NCBI GenBank assembly: GCA_026988095.1
Contig: JALSLX010000144.1
Span: 1 to 34,631, forward strand
Direction of reading: 5' to 3'
Length of the DNA: 34,631 bases
DNA from: Thiotrichaceae bacterium
Lineage (GTDB): Bacteria; Pseudomonadota; Gammaproteobacteria; Thiotrichales; Thiotrichaceae
Part shown: in pieces, positions 17,855-26,639 of the stretch
How positions within the stretch are numbered: the stretch's first letter is position 1
How the letters are laid out: every line of letters starts with the position of its first letter
Notes under the pieces: generated by a model
What the model was told of the DNA's origin: nothing
Databases searched by the model: none
What the model saw: the letters and a program-made list of their open reading frames with translations, nothing else
Program-made: the position numbers and the translations under genes

Positions 17855-18154
17855 TATTAATTATTATTATTGTTCCCAAGGCTTAGCTAGATTATCTCTT
17901 TATCAAGAGAAGGCTCAGGGTAAGTGCCCCCCATTTATTCGAATACGCTCACTTTTAAGGAAATTTTGATTAAGCCGACAGAATTTTTAAACTAAAACTA
18001 ATTAGACTAGATCAGGATCATTTTTAATATACCACCTCCCCCTTTTTTTGATGATTTGTATGCGAAATCATGTACAAATCATCGAAAAACAGGGGGGTGG
18101 TATAAAAAGAAGAGTTAAGTTTGTCGGTATTTTCCCTAAATTCTAGTTTTAGAG
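17855..18154. other. Intergenic region with palindromic repeat copy 4
   Basis: Three hundred bases between the lipoprotein stop and the thioredoxin-like stop. It contains a small stem at 17895-17910 (TCTCTT-TATC-AAGAGA), which lacks a T-run, and the palindromic repeat at 18032-18100. I see no gene. Confidence 0.6.
18032..18100. repeat. Palindromic repeat, paired copy (copy 4)
   Basis: A 69-bp imperfect palindrome. The left arm is CCACCTCCCCC, a T-run, then GATGATTTGTA. The right arm is TACAAATCATCGAAAAAC followed by AGGGGGGTGG. The centre is TGCGAAATCATG. TATA flanks both sides (18028-18031 and 18101-18104). It is the closest relative of copy 3. Confidence 0.9.
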
Positions 18155-18523
18155 CTATGGTTCTTCTTCTGCTATTTTCATCGAAGCCTTTTCGATAGCT
18201 TCAATAATCTTTTTTGAATGGGCGAGTGTCTGTAATTCACAATGGAACTGCCCATCTTTATATAAAAACAAAGTGGGTAGATGAAATACATTAAATTCGT
18301 TGACTAGGGCCGCTGCTTTATCCGCTTTTATTTCAAAAACATGAAACTCTGCAAAATGATCTTTAATAATTTTTCCTTCACGGGTAAATAAATCCCGTAG
18401 ATGATGGCAAGATGCGCAATGTGGTCCTGTAAAAAAGACTAAAACAAGCCCTGATAAATCAGCAATGGTTTGATGGAAGTTGAATTCATCCAGCTCTGGT
18501 GGAGTATTGTTATTTTGATTCAT
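18155..18523 (-). CDS. Thioredoxin-like protein with CASC active site
   Basis: A 122-residue cytoplasmic thioredoxin-fold protein. The redox pair Cys36-Ala-Ser-Cys39 follows the strand VLVFFTGPH, and the cis-Pro strand LPTLFLYKDGQ follows later. It is not a classical TrxA, which has CGPC; a dedicated reductase or disulfide sensor is possible. I chose the ATG at 18523. A GTG at 18553 would overlap the flavoprotein gene by 20 bases and adds residues unlike the fold. It lies 10 bases after the flavoprotein stop, so the two are probably co-transcribed. Confidence 0.78.
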   Translation of the reverse strand: MNQNNNTPPELDEFNFHQTIADLSGLVLVFFTGPHCASCHHLRDLFTREGKIIKDHFAEFHVFEIKADKAAALVNEFNVFHLPTLFLYKDGQFHCELQTLAHSKKIIEAIEKASMKIAEEEP

Positions 18524-18533
18524 ATATTGATGC

Positions 18534-19715
18534 TCATACAAACTGCCCGGCACACCAACCTGATGCCCATGCCCATTGAAAATTAAATCCGCCTAAGTGT
18601 CCTGTTACATCAACGCCTTCGCCAATAAAATATAAGTCTTCTACCTTTTTTGATTCCATGGTTTTTGATGATAGTTCGTTGGTGTCTACGCCACCGCGTG
18701 AGACTTCGGCAGTTCGTAAACCCTCCGTGCCGTTAGGAGTCAATTGCCAGTTATTGAGTTGTTCTGCAATGTTTATAATTTCTTGCGGATTGTACTGTTG
18801 CATGGGTTTGTTGCTGAAAAGACGCTCGCATAATTTACCTGCTAATCGTTTTGATAGTTTGTAAGAGAGTATCGTTTTGAGTTCTGCAAGAGGGTGTTTT
18901 TCACGTTGTTCTATCAGCCATGCTTCAATGTTGTTATCAGGGAAGAGATTTATGCTAATGCTTTCACCTTCTTTCCAATAAGATGAAGCTTGTAAAACCG
19001 CTGGGCCGCTTATTCCTCGATGGGTAAATAAAATGGCTTCTTTAAAGGTTGTGCCGTCTTTGGTGGTTATCGAAACATCTGTCGAAATACCTGATAAGTC
19101 TTTGAAAAAGTTGTCTAGTTCATCCTGAGAGAAAGTAAAAGGAACAAGCGCAGGTACAAAGGGCAGGGTATTAATAGAGAATTTCTTAGCAGCACCTAAA
19201 GCAAAATCAGTAGCCCCCATTGCAGGGATTGATGGGCCACCAGTAGCAATGACTAATGATGTGCAAGCATAGTCGCCCGCCGTTGTTGATACGCCAAATG
19301 CCTTATCTTTTGTAATGTCTTTTATAGTGCAACGCAACTCAATTTTCACATTAACAGAATGGCATTCATCAACCAGCAATTCCACTACAGCCTTTGCTTT
19401 TTGATCACAAAATAACTGCCCGAGTGATTTTTCCTCCCAGCTTAGCCCGTGTGATTCCATTAGGGCGATAAAATCCCACTGTGTATAGCGTGACAGGGCT
19501 GATTTACAAAAGTGCGGGTTCTCAGAGAGAAAGTTATCAGGCTCAGTATAAAGGTTGGTGAAGTTACATCGGCCTCCACCTGAGATAAGAATTTTTTTAC
19601 CTACCTTATCAGCCTTATCTAAAATCAAAACCTTGCGCCCGCGTTTGCCTGCTTCAATGCCACACATCAGTCCAGCAGCACCTGCGCCAATAATTATTAC
19701 GTCAACTCTTTTCAT
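18534..19715 (-). CDS. HI0933/YhiN-family FAD-dependent oxidoreductase
   Basis: A 393-residue flavoprotein of the HI0933-like (YhiN/BaiN) family. The dinucleotide-binding motif IIIGAGAAG is at residues 7-15. The family signature KILISGGGRCNFTN follows near 41-54, and the C-terminal FAD motif (LYFIGEGVDVTGHLGGFNFQWAWASG) is at about 363-388. Members are annotated variously as aminoacetone oxidases or reductases; the true substrate is uncertain. It is divergent from cysE with a 47-bp gap and leads a two-gene unit with the thioredoxin-like gene. Confidence 0.9.
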   Translation of the reverse strand: MKRVDVIIIGAGAAGLMCGIEAGKRGRKVLILDKADKVGKKILISGGGRCNFTNLYTEPDNFLSENPHFCKSALSRYTQWDFIALMESHGLSWEEKSLGQLFCDQKAKAVVELLVDECHSVNVKIELRCTIKDITKDKAFGVSTTAGDYACTSLVIATGGPSIPAMGATDFALGAAKKFSINTLPFVPALVPFTFSQDELDNFFKDLSGISTDVSITTKDGTTFKEAILFTHRGISGPAVLQASSYWKEGESISINLFPDNNIEAWLIEQREKHPLAELKTILSYKLSKRLAGKLCERLFSNKPMQQYNPQEIINIAEQLNNWQLTPNGTEGLRTAEVSRGGVDTNELSSKTMESKKVEDLYFIGEGVDVTGHLGGFNFQWAWASGWCAGQFV

Positions 19716-19762
19716 TGTTGCTATTATACGGTTATTGAAAAAACTAAAAGCGAAAGTTTTGT

Positions 19763-20536
19763 ATGTTTAGCAGAATAAAAGAAGATATCTCCTGTGTATT
19801 TGACCGTGACCCTGCGGCGCGTAATACCTTTGAAGTTCTCACCACTTATCCCGGTGTACACGCGATCATAATGCATCGCTTTAGTCATGCACTTTCGAAG
19901 AAGGGCTTTAAATGGCTGGCACGCGTGCTTTCTAACGTGGCTAGATTGTTTACGGGGATTGAGATTCACCCTAGCGCTGTCATAGGGCGACGCTTTTTTA
20001 TTGATCACGGTATGGGTATCGTGATCGGTGAAACAGCGGAGATTGGTGATGATTGTTCTTTGTATCATGGTGTGACATTAGGCGGTACATCATGGAGTCC
20101 CGGAAAACGTCACCCAACATTAGGTAATAATGTCGTGGTAGGTGCAGGGGCAAAAATACTCGGGCCAATTATGATTAACGATGGCGCACGTGTGGGCTCA
20201 AATGCAGTAGTGGTCAAAGAAGTGCCAGCTGATACCACGGTAGTAGGTGTGCCAGCGCGTGAGGTTATAAAGTCAGATATTACACAGGAAAATCGCGATA
20301 AGATTGCCGAGAAGATGGGATTTGATGCCTACGGCGCAACGCAAGATATGACAGACCCTGTCGCAAAAACCGTTAATCGTATGCTAGATCATATCCATAA
20401 GATGGATGAGCGCATGAATAAAATGTGCAAACAAATGCAACATTTAGGTGGGGAATTTGACTTTGAGCCTTTGCCAGAATTAAAGAATGCAGAATTGTCA
20501 GAGTGTAACCCTGAGAGTCAGAAAGAGAAGACTTAA
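19763..20536 (+). CDS. cysE: Serine O-acetyltransferase CysE
   Basis: Forms O-acetylserine from serine and acetyl-CoA, the first step of cysteine synthesis. The 257 residues have an N-terminal helical part (1-65), then a left-handed beta-helix of hexapeptide repeats (about 66-185). Active-site residues are Asp81-His82 ([11 protein letters not shown]) and His102 (YHGVTLGG). A helical tail (about 195-230) follows, with a non-conserved C-terminal extension. It resembles the shorter EpsC-like form that often precedes iscR. Cysteine is the sulfur source for IscS, so the placement makes metabolic sense. A large composite palindrome separates it from iscR. Confidence 0.95.
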   Translation: MFSRIKEDISCVFDRDPAARNTFEVLTTYPGVHAIIMHRFSHALSKKGFKWLARVLSNVARLFTGIEIHPSAVIGRRFFIDHGMGIVIGETAEIGDDCSLYHGVTLGGTSWSPGKRHPTLGNNVVVGAGAKILGPIMINDGARVGSNAVVVKEVPADTTVVGVPAREVIKSDITQENRDKIAEKMGFDAYGATQDMTDPVAKTVNRMLDHIHKMDERMNKMCKQMQHLGGEFDFEPLPELKNAELSECNPESQKEKT

Positions 20537-20541
20537 AAGAC

Positions 20542-20709
20542 TTTTTTGCCACGGAAGCACACGGAAAAAAAGAACTAAACTAAATCGTCATTCTGGCGGA
20601 TGCCAGAATCTATGTTCAACCGAGAGTCAGTTGTTTGAGATAGATACTGGCATCCGCCAGTATGACAATCTCGTGTTGATTCTCTTTTTCGTGTTTTCCG
20701 TGGCAAAAA
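20542..20709. repeat. Concentric composite palindrome between cysE and iscR (copy B)
   Basis: The outer arms are 20542-20572 (T-run, GCCACGGAAGCACACGGAA) and 20684-20709 (ending TTCCGTGGCAAAAA). Nested inside with nearly the same centre is a second inverted pair at 20586-20610 and 20643-20667, each a hairpin around CTGGCGGATGCCAG with GTCAT outside. The outer left arm shares 25 exact bases, inverted, with copy A at 3647-3671. The inner unit resembles the GTCATTC...GAATC extragenic hairpins common in proteobacteria. It could act as a bidirectional stem after cysE. Confidence 0.85.
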
Positions 20710-20743
20710 TACTTCTAATATAGATCACACACAAACTGTAGTA

Positions 20744-20776
20744 ATACTTGACTGTCTTACTCGGGTATTCTAGTAT
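20744..20776 (+). promoter_or_regulatory. isc operon promoter with overlapping IscR site
   Basis: The -35 hexamer TTGACT (20748-20753) and the -10 hexamer TAGTAT (20771-20776) are 17 bases apart. Bases 20744-20768 match the type 1 IscR site known from E. coli (ATA-S-YY-GACT-R...-TAT), with the key halves ATACTTGACTG and TACTCGGGTAT; I count about one central mismatch. This implies repression of the operon by [2Fe-2S]-IscR. Confidence 0.8.
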
Positions 20777-20821
20777 CCCGCTTAATCGACAACCCCATCG
20801 AATACTGATCGAGCAACCAAT

Positions 20822-21301
20822 ATGAAATTAACCACAAAAGGACGTTATGCCGTTACAGCTATGCTGGACTTGGCTTTGCACGATGGCAATGGCCCTGTTT
20901 CATTAGTTGAAATTTCAGAACGTCAAGATATTTCACTTTCATACCTTGAGCAACTTTTTTCTAAATTAAGACGCAAAGAATTAGTAAAAAGCATGCGTGG
21001 GCCAGGTGGCGGATACAGCCTAAGCCGAGGCCCAGAAGCCATTGCTATTTCAAATATTATCATGGCAGTGGATGAAAACATTGATGTAACCAATTGTGGT
21101 AGCGCTGTTGGTGGTTGTGAAAAAGATAAACGTTGTTTAACCCATAATTTATGGATGGATTTAAGCAACCGTATCCAATCATTTCTTGATGATATTTCAT
21201 TGCAAGACATGATGGATAAAAAGGATGTGTTAGAAGTTGCAACACGTCAAAACAAAATTAATGTAGACAGCTTGAACAGTTTGTCTGACGCGACAAACTA
21301 G
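20822..21301 (+). CDS. iscR: Iron-sulfur cluster regulator IscR
   Basis: Rrf2-family repressor that senses Fe-S status. The 159 residues have an N-terminal winged helix (residues 1-65, opening [19 protein letters not shown]). Cluster ligands Cys92, Cys99, Cys105 and His108 lie in [18 protein letters not shown], close to the E. coli Cys92/98/104-His107 spacing with one extra residue. A type 1 site overlaps its own promoter, so autoregulation is likely. It is the first gene of the isc operon, with iscS 19 bases downstream. Confidence 0.97.
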   Translation: MKLTTKGRYAVTAMLDLALHDGNGPVSLVEISERQDISLSYLEQLFSKLRRKELVKSMRGPGGGYSLSRGPEAIAISNIIMAVDENIDVTNCGSAVGGCEKDKRCLTHNLWMDLSNRIQSFLDDISLQDMMDKKDVLEVATRQNKINVDSLNSLSDATN

Positions 21302-21320
21302 TTAAAAATAGGATTTTAAA

Positions 21321-22544
21321 ATGAGTAATATAATAACCCCAATATACATGGACTACTCAGCCACAACCCCAACAGACCAACGCGTTGCGGATAAAATGGC
21401 TCAGTACCTAACAGTCGATACGGCTTTTGGTAACCCTGCATCTAGCAGTCATACCTTTGGTTGGGATGCGGATGATGCGGTTAAACAAGCACGCCAAGAC
21501 GTTGCTGATTTAATTAATGCGGATTCTCGCGAGATCGTTTGGACCAGTGGCGCAACCGAATCTGATAACCTTGCGATTAAAGGTGCAGCGCACTTTAATA
21601 CCCGTAAAGGAAAACACATCATCACCATGAAGACAGAGCATAAGGCTGTTCTTGATACTTGTCGCCAGCTAGAGCGCGAAGGTTTTGAAGTGACTTATCT
21701 TGATCCTAAAGATGATGGGTTGTTAGATATTCAAGTTTTAAAAGATGCCATTCGTGAAGACACAACGGTTGTATCAATCATGCACGTGAATAACGAGATT
21801 GGTGTTATTCAAGATATCGCAGCGATTGGCGAGCTTTGTCGTGAGAATAAAATTGTATTTCATGTGGATGCGGCGCAAAGCGCAGGTAAAGTACCTATCG
21901 ATTTAGGTGAACTTAAAGTTGATCTTATGAGTTTCTCAGCTCACAAAATTTACGGTCCAAAAGGTATTGGCGCGTTGTATGTTCGTCGTAAACCACGTAT
22001 CCGTATCGAAGCACAAATGCACGGTGGTGGACATGAGCGTGGTATGCGTTCAGGCACATTGGCAACACACCAAATTGTTGGTATGGGCGAAGCATTCAAA
22101 ATTGCAAAAGCAGAAATGGCAACAGAAAATGATCGTTTGCTCATGATGCGTAATCATCTTTATGATGGTTTTAAAGATATGGAAGAAGTCTACGTAAACG
22201 GTGACTTAGAGCAACGTATTGCAGGAAACTTAAACATTAGTTTTAACTATGTTGAAGGTGAGAGTTTAATGATGTCACTTAAAGGCATCGCGGTATCCTC
22301 AGGTTCAGCGTGTACTAGTGCATCGCTAGAGCCAAGTTATGTATTGCGCGCACTTGGGCGTAACGATGAATTAGCACACAGCTCATTACGCTTCACGATT
22401 GGTCGTTTTACAACCATGGAAGAAGTAGACTACGCAATAGAACAAACACGTGCAGCAGTAGAAAAATTACGCGATCTTTCTCCACTCTGGGATATGTTTA
22501 AAGACGGCATAGACTTAGATTCGGTAGAATGGGCCGCACATTAA
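21321..22544 (+). CDS. iscS: Cysteine desulfurase IscS
   Basis: PLP enzyme that removes sulfur from cysteine and passes it as a persulfide to IscU and other acceptors. The 407 residues match IscS. The PLP lysine is Lys209 in [12 protein letters not shown], and the catalytic Cys331 lies in the mobile loop [15 protein letters not shown] ribosome binding site (TAGGA, 21308-21312) precedes the ATG. The last residues (SVEWAAH) form the usual C-terminal tail. Confidence 0.98.
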   Translation: MSNIITPIYMDYSATTPTDQRVADKMAQYLTVDTAFGNPASSSHTFGWDADDAVKQARQDVADLINADSREIVWTSGATESDNLAIKGAAHFNTRKGKHIITMKTEHKAVLDTCRQLEREGFEVTYLDPKDDGLLDIQVLKDAIREDTTVVSIMHVNNEIGVIQDIAAIGELCRENKIVFHVDAAQSAGKVPIDLGELKVDLMSFSAHKIYGPKGIGALYVRRKPRIRIEAQMHGGGHERGMRSGTLATHQIVGMGEAFKIAKAEMATENDRLLMMRNHLYDGFKDMEEVYVNGDLEQRIAGNLNISFNYVEGESLMMSLKGIAVSSGSACTSASLEPSYVLRALGRNDELAHSSLRFTIGRFTTMEEVDYAIEQTRAAVEKLRDLSPLWDMFKDGIDLDSVEWAAH

Positions 22545-22631
22545 TATTAAAGTATTAATTATATAAAACTAGCTAGCTAGTAAGTAATAAACTAACGAAT
22601 TAACAGCCTCAAAGGCTAGAAGGGTAAAATC

Positions 22632-23009
22632 ATGGCATATTCAGAAAAAGTAATCGATCATTACGAAAATCCACGTAACGTAGGTGCAATGGATAAAGAT
22701 GCAACAGACGTAGGAACAGGCATGGTAGGCGCTCCAGCGTGTGGCGATGTAATGAAACTACAAATTAAAGTAGGTTCTGACGGCATCATCGAAGATGCAA
22801 AGTTTAAAACTTATGGTTGTGGTTCTGCAATTGCATCATCATCACTTTTAACAGAGTGGGTAAAAGGTAAATCTCTTGATGAAGTTAAAGCAATTAAAAA
22901 CACTGATATTGCAGACGAGTTAGAGCTTCCTCCTGTTAAGGTTCATTGTTCTGTTTTGGCAGAAGATGCAATCAAAGCAGCTATAGAAGATTTTCAGTCT
23001 AAACAATAA
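22632..23009 (+). CDS. iscU: Fe-S cluster scaffold IscU
   Basis: Scaffold on which [2Fe-2S] clusters are built from IscS sulfur. The 125 residues carry the three ligand cysteines: Cys37 (PACGD), Cys63 (YGCGS) and Cys106 (VHCSV). The HscA recognition motif LPPVK is at 99-103. AGAAGGG just upstream is a good ribosome binding site. The 87-bp gap after iscS contains a tandem CTAG run and a small AGCC/GGCT stem, possibly tuning scaffold expression. Confidence 0.98.
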   Translation: MAYSEKVIDHYENPRNVGAMDKDATDVGTGMVGAPACGDVMKLQIKVGSDGIIEDAKFKTYGCGSAIASSSLLTEWVKGKSLDEVKAIKNTDIADELELPPVKVHCSVLAEDAIKAAIEDFQSKQ

Positions 23010-23043
23010 ATAGTAATTTAGTTGTGGTTTAAGGTAAGTTGAT

Positions 23044-23367
23044 ATGGCAATTACATTTACAGATGCAGCAGCAGACCGCGTTAGCGCTTTTTTGGCAGAC
23101 CGTGGAAAAGGCGTAGGTTTACGCTTAGGTACAAAAACCTATGGTTGTTCGGGTATGGCTTATGTGGTTGAATTTGCAGATGAAATAGAAGATACAGATA
23201 CTGTATTTGAAGATCACGGTATCAAAATCATCATCGACCCTAAAAGCCTTGTCTACCTTGATGGTACAGAAATGGATTACACCAAAGAAGGCTTAAACGA
23301 AGGCTTTAAATTTAAGAATCCTAACGAATCTGATTCGTGTGGTTGTGGTGAGAGCTTTACTGTTTAA
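23044..23367 (+). CDS. iscA: A-type Fe-S carrier IscA
   Basis: Carrier that helps form or transfer clusters to apoproteins. The 107 residues contain the three conserved cysteines: Cys35 (TYGCSGMAY), Cys99 and Cys101 (SCGCGESF). Length and motifs match IscA. It follows iscU by 34 bp. The next gap, to hscB, is longer (91 bp) and holds a half palindromic repeat. Confidence 0.97.
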   Translation: MAITFTDAAADRVSAFLADRGKGVGLRLGTKTYGCSGMAYVVEFADEIEDTDTVFEDHGIKIIIDPKSLVYLDGTEMDYTKEGLNEGFKFKNPNESDSCGCGESFTV

Positions 23368-23404
23368 TTCAGTTTTTCAAGTGTAAATAAGCGTATTATG
23401 AAGA

Positions 23405-23434
23405 CCACCCCCCCTGTTTTTCGCTGTTTTGTAT
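23405..23434. repeat. Palindromic repeat, half copy inside the isc operon (copy 6)
   Basis: The sequence is CCA, seven C, TG, five T, then CGCTGTTTTGTAT. It lies between iscA and hscB with no complementary arm nearby. It differs from the consensus at CGCTG (usually CGACG or CGATG), suggesting some decay. Confidence 0.8.
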
Positions 23435-23458
23435 TCCCAAATGTTGGATAAATCCTAG

Positions 23459-23998
23459 ATGCTTGATTTTAAACAAAGCTATTTTGAGTTGTTCGGCTTG
23501 CCAGAAAAGTTTGATATAGACTTCACAAAACTGAATGAGAAATTTCGAGAGCTTCAAGCAAAATATCACCCCGACCGTTTTGTAAATGGTAGTGATAATG
23601 AGCGCTTAGTCGCAGTACAAACCACCGGCTTAATTAACGAAGCAAATGAAACACTTAAATCATCCCGATTACGTGCACGTTATCTTTTAACGTTAAAAGG
23701 CGTTGATTTCGATGATGAAATCGACACGACCAGCGATGGTGCTTTTCTAATGCATCAAATGGAAATTCGCGAAGCACTTGAAGAAGTAAGCAATGAACAA
23801 GATCCACTGGCAAGAATTGATGATATAGCTCAAGAAATTAGCGGCGAAGCGGATGCACTCAAAGACGATTTTGTAGAGCAGCTAGAATTGGGAAACTTAG
23901 ATGCTGCTAAAGAAGCCGTGTTAAAAATGAAGTTTTTTGAGCGCTTATGTCAAGAATCAAAGTCTATTACTGAAAAACTTGAAGACGAATTGTTTTAA
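23459..23998 (+). CDS. hscB: Co-chaperone HscB
   Basis: J-domain protein that delivers IscU to HscA and stimulates its ATPase. The 179 residues have an N-terminal J domain with the His37-Pro38-Asp39 tripeptide in KYHPDRF, followed by a C-terminal helical bundle (about 90-175) that binds IscU. The start at 23459 gives the standard opening (DFKQSYFELFGLPEKFDID). hscA starts 18 bases after its stop. Confidence 0.96.
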   Translation: MLDFKQSYFELFGLPEKFDIDFTKLNEKFRELQAKYHPDRFVNGSDNERLVAVQTTGLINEANETLKSSRLRARYLLTLKGVDFDDEIDTTSDGAFLMHQMEIREALEEVSNEQDPLARIDDIAQEISGEADALKDDFVEQLELGNLDAAKEAVLKMKFFERLCQESKSITEKLEDELF

Positions 23999-24016
23999 GT
24001 TTCGTAGAATATATAA

Positions 24017-25885
24017 ATGGCATTATTTCAAATATCAGAACCTGGTCAATCAGCACCTCTCGGTGAGCAAGAGAAGTTTCTCGCCGCAGGCATTGATTTG
24101 GGCACAACAAATTCACTCGTAGCAACCGTACGTGATAGTGGTACAGCAGAGACTGTGGCAGACGAGCAGGGTAATTCACTTTTGCCCTCCGTCGTGCGCT
24201 ATTTTGAGGATGGTACGACAGAAATTGGCACTACTGCCATAAACGCTCAGCTCGATAATATTGGAAACACAATATCATCAGCAAAGCGTTTGCTTGGTCG
24301 TGCAGTAGAAGACATTAAAACACTCGGTGGCTCATTGCCGTATAAGTTTGCCAATAATGATTCGAGTGTTCCACAAATGGTAACAGTTGCAGGCAATGTA
24401 ACGGCAATCGAGGTTTCGGCAGAAATTCTTAAAACACTAAAAAATCGTGTTGAAGATGAATTGGATGGCCCCTTAAAAGGCGTTGTAATTACCGTCCCAG
24501 CTTATTTTGATGATGCCCAGCGTCAAGCAACCAAAGATGCAGCAAGATTGGCAGATTTAAACGTATTTCGTTTGCTTAATGAGCCAACAGCGGCGGCAGT
24601 TGCTTATGGTTTAGATCATAAAGAAGAATTGGATGAAAGGATCATTGCCGTCTACGACTTAGGGGGTGGAACCTTTGATATTTCTATTCTCAAATTAAAC
24701 AAAGGCGTCTTTGAAGTCATGGCAACGGGTGGTGATTCGGCACTGGGTGGCGATGATTTTGATCATGCGATTGCAGAATGGATGCTGCAAGAATCTGGCA
24801 GTGATTTACATCACCATGCGATCAGTGAAGCGCGACGAGTAAAAGAAGCCTTAAGTGATAGTGAGGAGGTCAACGTAGAGTTGGCAGATTGGCAAGGCAC
24901 GATTACACGAGCACAATTTGATGAAATGGTCGCGCCATTAGTGAAAAAAACACTCTTAGCGTGTCGTCGTGCATTGCGAGATGCTGATCTAAGTAAAGAA
25001 CAAGTGCACGATGTAGTGATGGTGGGTGGCTCAACCCGTATGCCCATTATTCGTCAGAGCGTCGGTGAGTTTTTCAATAAACCACCATTGGTTGATATTG
25101 ATCCAGACAAGGTAGTCGCCATAGGTGCTGCATTACAAGCGGATGTTTTAGCAGGTAATAAGCCCGACGAAGAAATGCTATTGCTGGATGTGATTCCATT
25201 ATCATTAGGCCTTGAAACCTACGGTGGGTTGGTCGAAAAAGTGATTGCTCGTAATACCACGATTCCTATCACGCGCGCTCAAGAATTCACAACCTTTAAA
25301 GATGATCAAACCGCGATGACGGTGCACATATTACAAGGTGAGCGTGAAACAGTTGAAGAGAATCGCTCATTGGCAAAGTTTGCCTTAAAAGGTATTCCGC
25401 CCATGGTGGCAGGTGCAGCACGAATAAAAGTAACTTTTCAGGTGGATGCTGATGGCTTGCTTAATGTGGAAGCCGAAGAAGAAACAACCGGTGCAAAATC
25501 AAATATTGAAGTGAAACCATCCTATGGTTTAAGTGATAACGAAATCGAAGGCATGATTAAAGATTCGATGGATAATGCTCAAGCTGATATGGAAGCACGT
25601 CGTTTACGCGAACAAAAAGTAGAAGCTGATAGAACCTTAGAAGCCCTAGATTCAGCGATGAAGTCAGATGCAGACACAATGCTCAATGATGATGAAATCA
25701 AAATATTGTTAGAAGCGCGTGAAAACTTACAAAACATCAAAGATAACAGCGAAGATTCTGCCGAAGTTAAATCGGCCATAAAAAACATGGAAAAAGTAGC
25801 TGAATTTTACGTCGCACGCCGAATGGACGACAATGTGAAAACAGCTATGCAAGGTCAGAGTGTTTCTGATTTTGCCGATAGATAA
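24017..25885 (+). CDS. hscA: Fe-S assembly chaperone HscA
   Basis: Specialised Hsp70 that releases clusters from IscU. The 622 residues show the ATPase opening [12 protein letters not shown] (residues 25-36), the phosphate loop [14 protein letters not shown], and the adenosine motif VGGSTRMP. The interdomain linker region ([10 protein letters not shown]) begins near residue 391. A substrate-binding domain and helical lid follow. Length and lid match HscA rather than DnaK, which is longer. It sits between its partner hscB and fdx. Confidence 0.97.
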   Translation: MALFQISEPGQSAPLGEQEKFLAAGIDLGTTNSLVATVRDSGTAETVADEQGNSLLPSVVRYFEDGTTEIGTTAINAQLDNIGNTISSAKRLLGRAVEDIKTLGGSLPYKFANNDSSVPQMVTVAGNVTAIEVSAEILKTLKNRVEDELDGPLKGVVITVPAYFDDAQRQATKDAARLADLNVFRLLNEPTAAAVAYGLDHKEELDERIIAVYDLGGGTFDISILKLNKGVFEVMATGGDSALGGDDFDHAIAEWMLQESGSDLHHHAISEARRVKEALSDSEEVNVELADWQGTITRAQFDEMVAPLVKKTLLACRRALRDADLSKEQVHDVVMVGGSTRMPIIRQSVGEFFNKPPLVDIDPDKVVAIGAALQADVLAGNKPDEEMLLLDVIPLSLGLETYGGLVEKVIARNTTIPITRAQEFTTFKDDQTAMTVHILQGERETVEENRSLAKFALKGIPPMVAGAARIKVTFQVDADGLLNVEAEEETTGAKSNIEVKPSYGLSDNEIEGMIKDSMDNAQADMEARRLREQKVEADRTLEALDSAMKSDADTMLNDDEIKILLEARENLQNIKDNSEDSAEVKSAIKNMEKVAEFYVARRMDDNVKTAMQGQSVSDFADR

Positions 25886-25900
25886 AAGAGATTAAACGTT

Positions 25901-26239
25901 ATGCCGAAGATTATATTTTTACCCCACGAAGAACTTTGCCCAGATGGTGCGATGTTTGAAGCCGAAACGGGGATGACACTGTGTGATGCAGGCTTAGCCA
26001 ATCATATCGATATCGAACATGCCTGTGAAAAGTCGTGTGCCTGTACAACTTGTCACATTTATGTACGTGAAGGCTTTGATTCGCTAGAAGAAGCAACAGA
26101 CCTAGAAGAAGATTACTTGGATAAAGCGTGGGGCGTTGACCCCGACTCACGTCTGAGTTGTCAGGCAAAAGTGGGTACGGAAGATTTAGTGTTAGAAATG
26201 CCGAAGTACACGATCAATATGGTCTCAGAAAACCATTAG
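25901..26239 (+). CDS. fdx: Isc-type [2Fe-2S] ferredoxin
   Basis: Adrenodoxin-type ferredoxin that gives electrons for cluster assembly. The 112 residues carry cluster ligands Cys42, Cys48, Cys51 and Cys87, with the additional Cys46 (ACEKSCACTTC and RLSCQAK), identical in spacing to E. coli Fdx. A short purine stretch (AAAAGAG) lies upstream of the ATG. It follows hscA by 15 bp. A 127-bp imperfect palindrome separates it from iscX. Confidence 0.97.
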   Translation: MPKIIFLPHEELCPDGAMFEAETGMTLCDAGLANHIDIEHACEKSCACTTCHIYVREGFDSLEEATDLEEDYLDKAWGVDPDSRLSCQAKVGTEDLVLEMPKYTINMVSENH

Positions 26240-26243
26240 CCAT

Positions 26244-26370
26244 TCCTGAGCAATGCACTTTTGCCCGTCTGCGGCGTTGCTTTGCGACTTCCGCTACTCA
26301 TGTACTCATCGTACACTCCGTTGCGGCTTCTCAAGCGCCTTGCATACGAACAAAATCACATTACTCAGAA
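26244..26370. repeat. Long imperfect palindrome between fdx and iscX
   Basis: The outer arms are 26244-26262 (CCTGAGCAATGCACTTTT) and 26352-26370 (AAAATCACATTACTCAGAA), complementary with a few mismatches. The middle of the interval (about 26307) coincides with a small stem, TGTAC-TCATC-GTACA (26301-26315). The sequence is richer in G+C than its neighbours and looks like a MITE-like or extragenic palindromic unit. It may reduce iscX expression relative to fdx. Confidence 0.7.
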
Positions 26371-26399
26371 ACGACTAAAAATTAGTTAAGGATTTTACA

Positions 26400-26600
26400 A
26401 TGAAATACAAATGGACAGACACCCTAGACCTAGCCATCGAGCTAGATGAAGCACATCCTGATGTTGATCCGCAGTATGTGCGTTTCACTGACTTGCATTC
26501 TTGGGTATGCGCGCTTGAAAGCTTTGAAGATGACCCTGAAAAATCAAATGAGAAAATATTAGAATCAATTCAAATGAACTGGATTGAAGAAAAAGACTAG
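26400..26600 (+). CDS. iscX: Isc accessory protein IscX
   Basis: Small acidic protein that binds IscS and Fe2+ and modulates cluster assembly. The 66 residues match the family closely: WTDTLDLAIELDEAHPDVDP (residues 5-24), then VRFTDLHSWV, and an acidic tail. AAGG at about 26388-26391 is its ribosome binding site. It is the last recognisable member of the isc operon. Confidence 0.96.
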   Translation: MKYKWTDTLDLAIELDEAHPDVDPQYVRFTDLHSWVCALESFEDDPEKSNEKILESIQMNWIEEKD

Positions 26601-26639
26601 AAAAAGAGACACTGTGGTTGGGTATGGTGGGCTAAGAAA

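Noticed and set aside
18028-18104. TATA on both sides of repeat copy 4 as a target-site duplication
   Set aside because: TATA is self-complementary, so it could equally extend the palindrome. The other copies have no matching flanking duplication.
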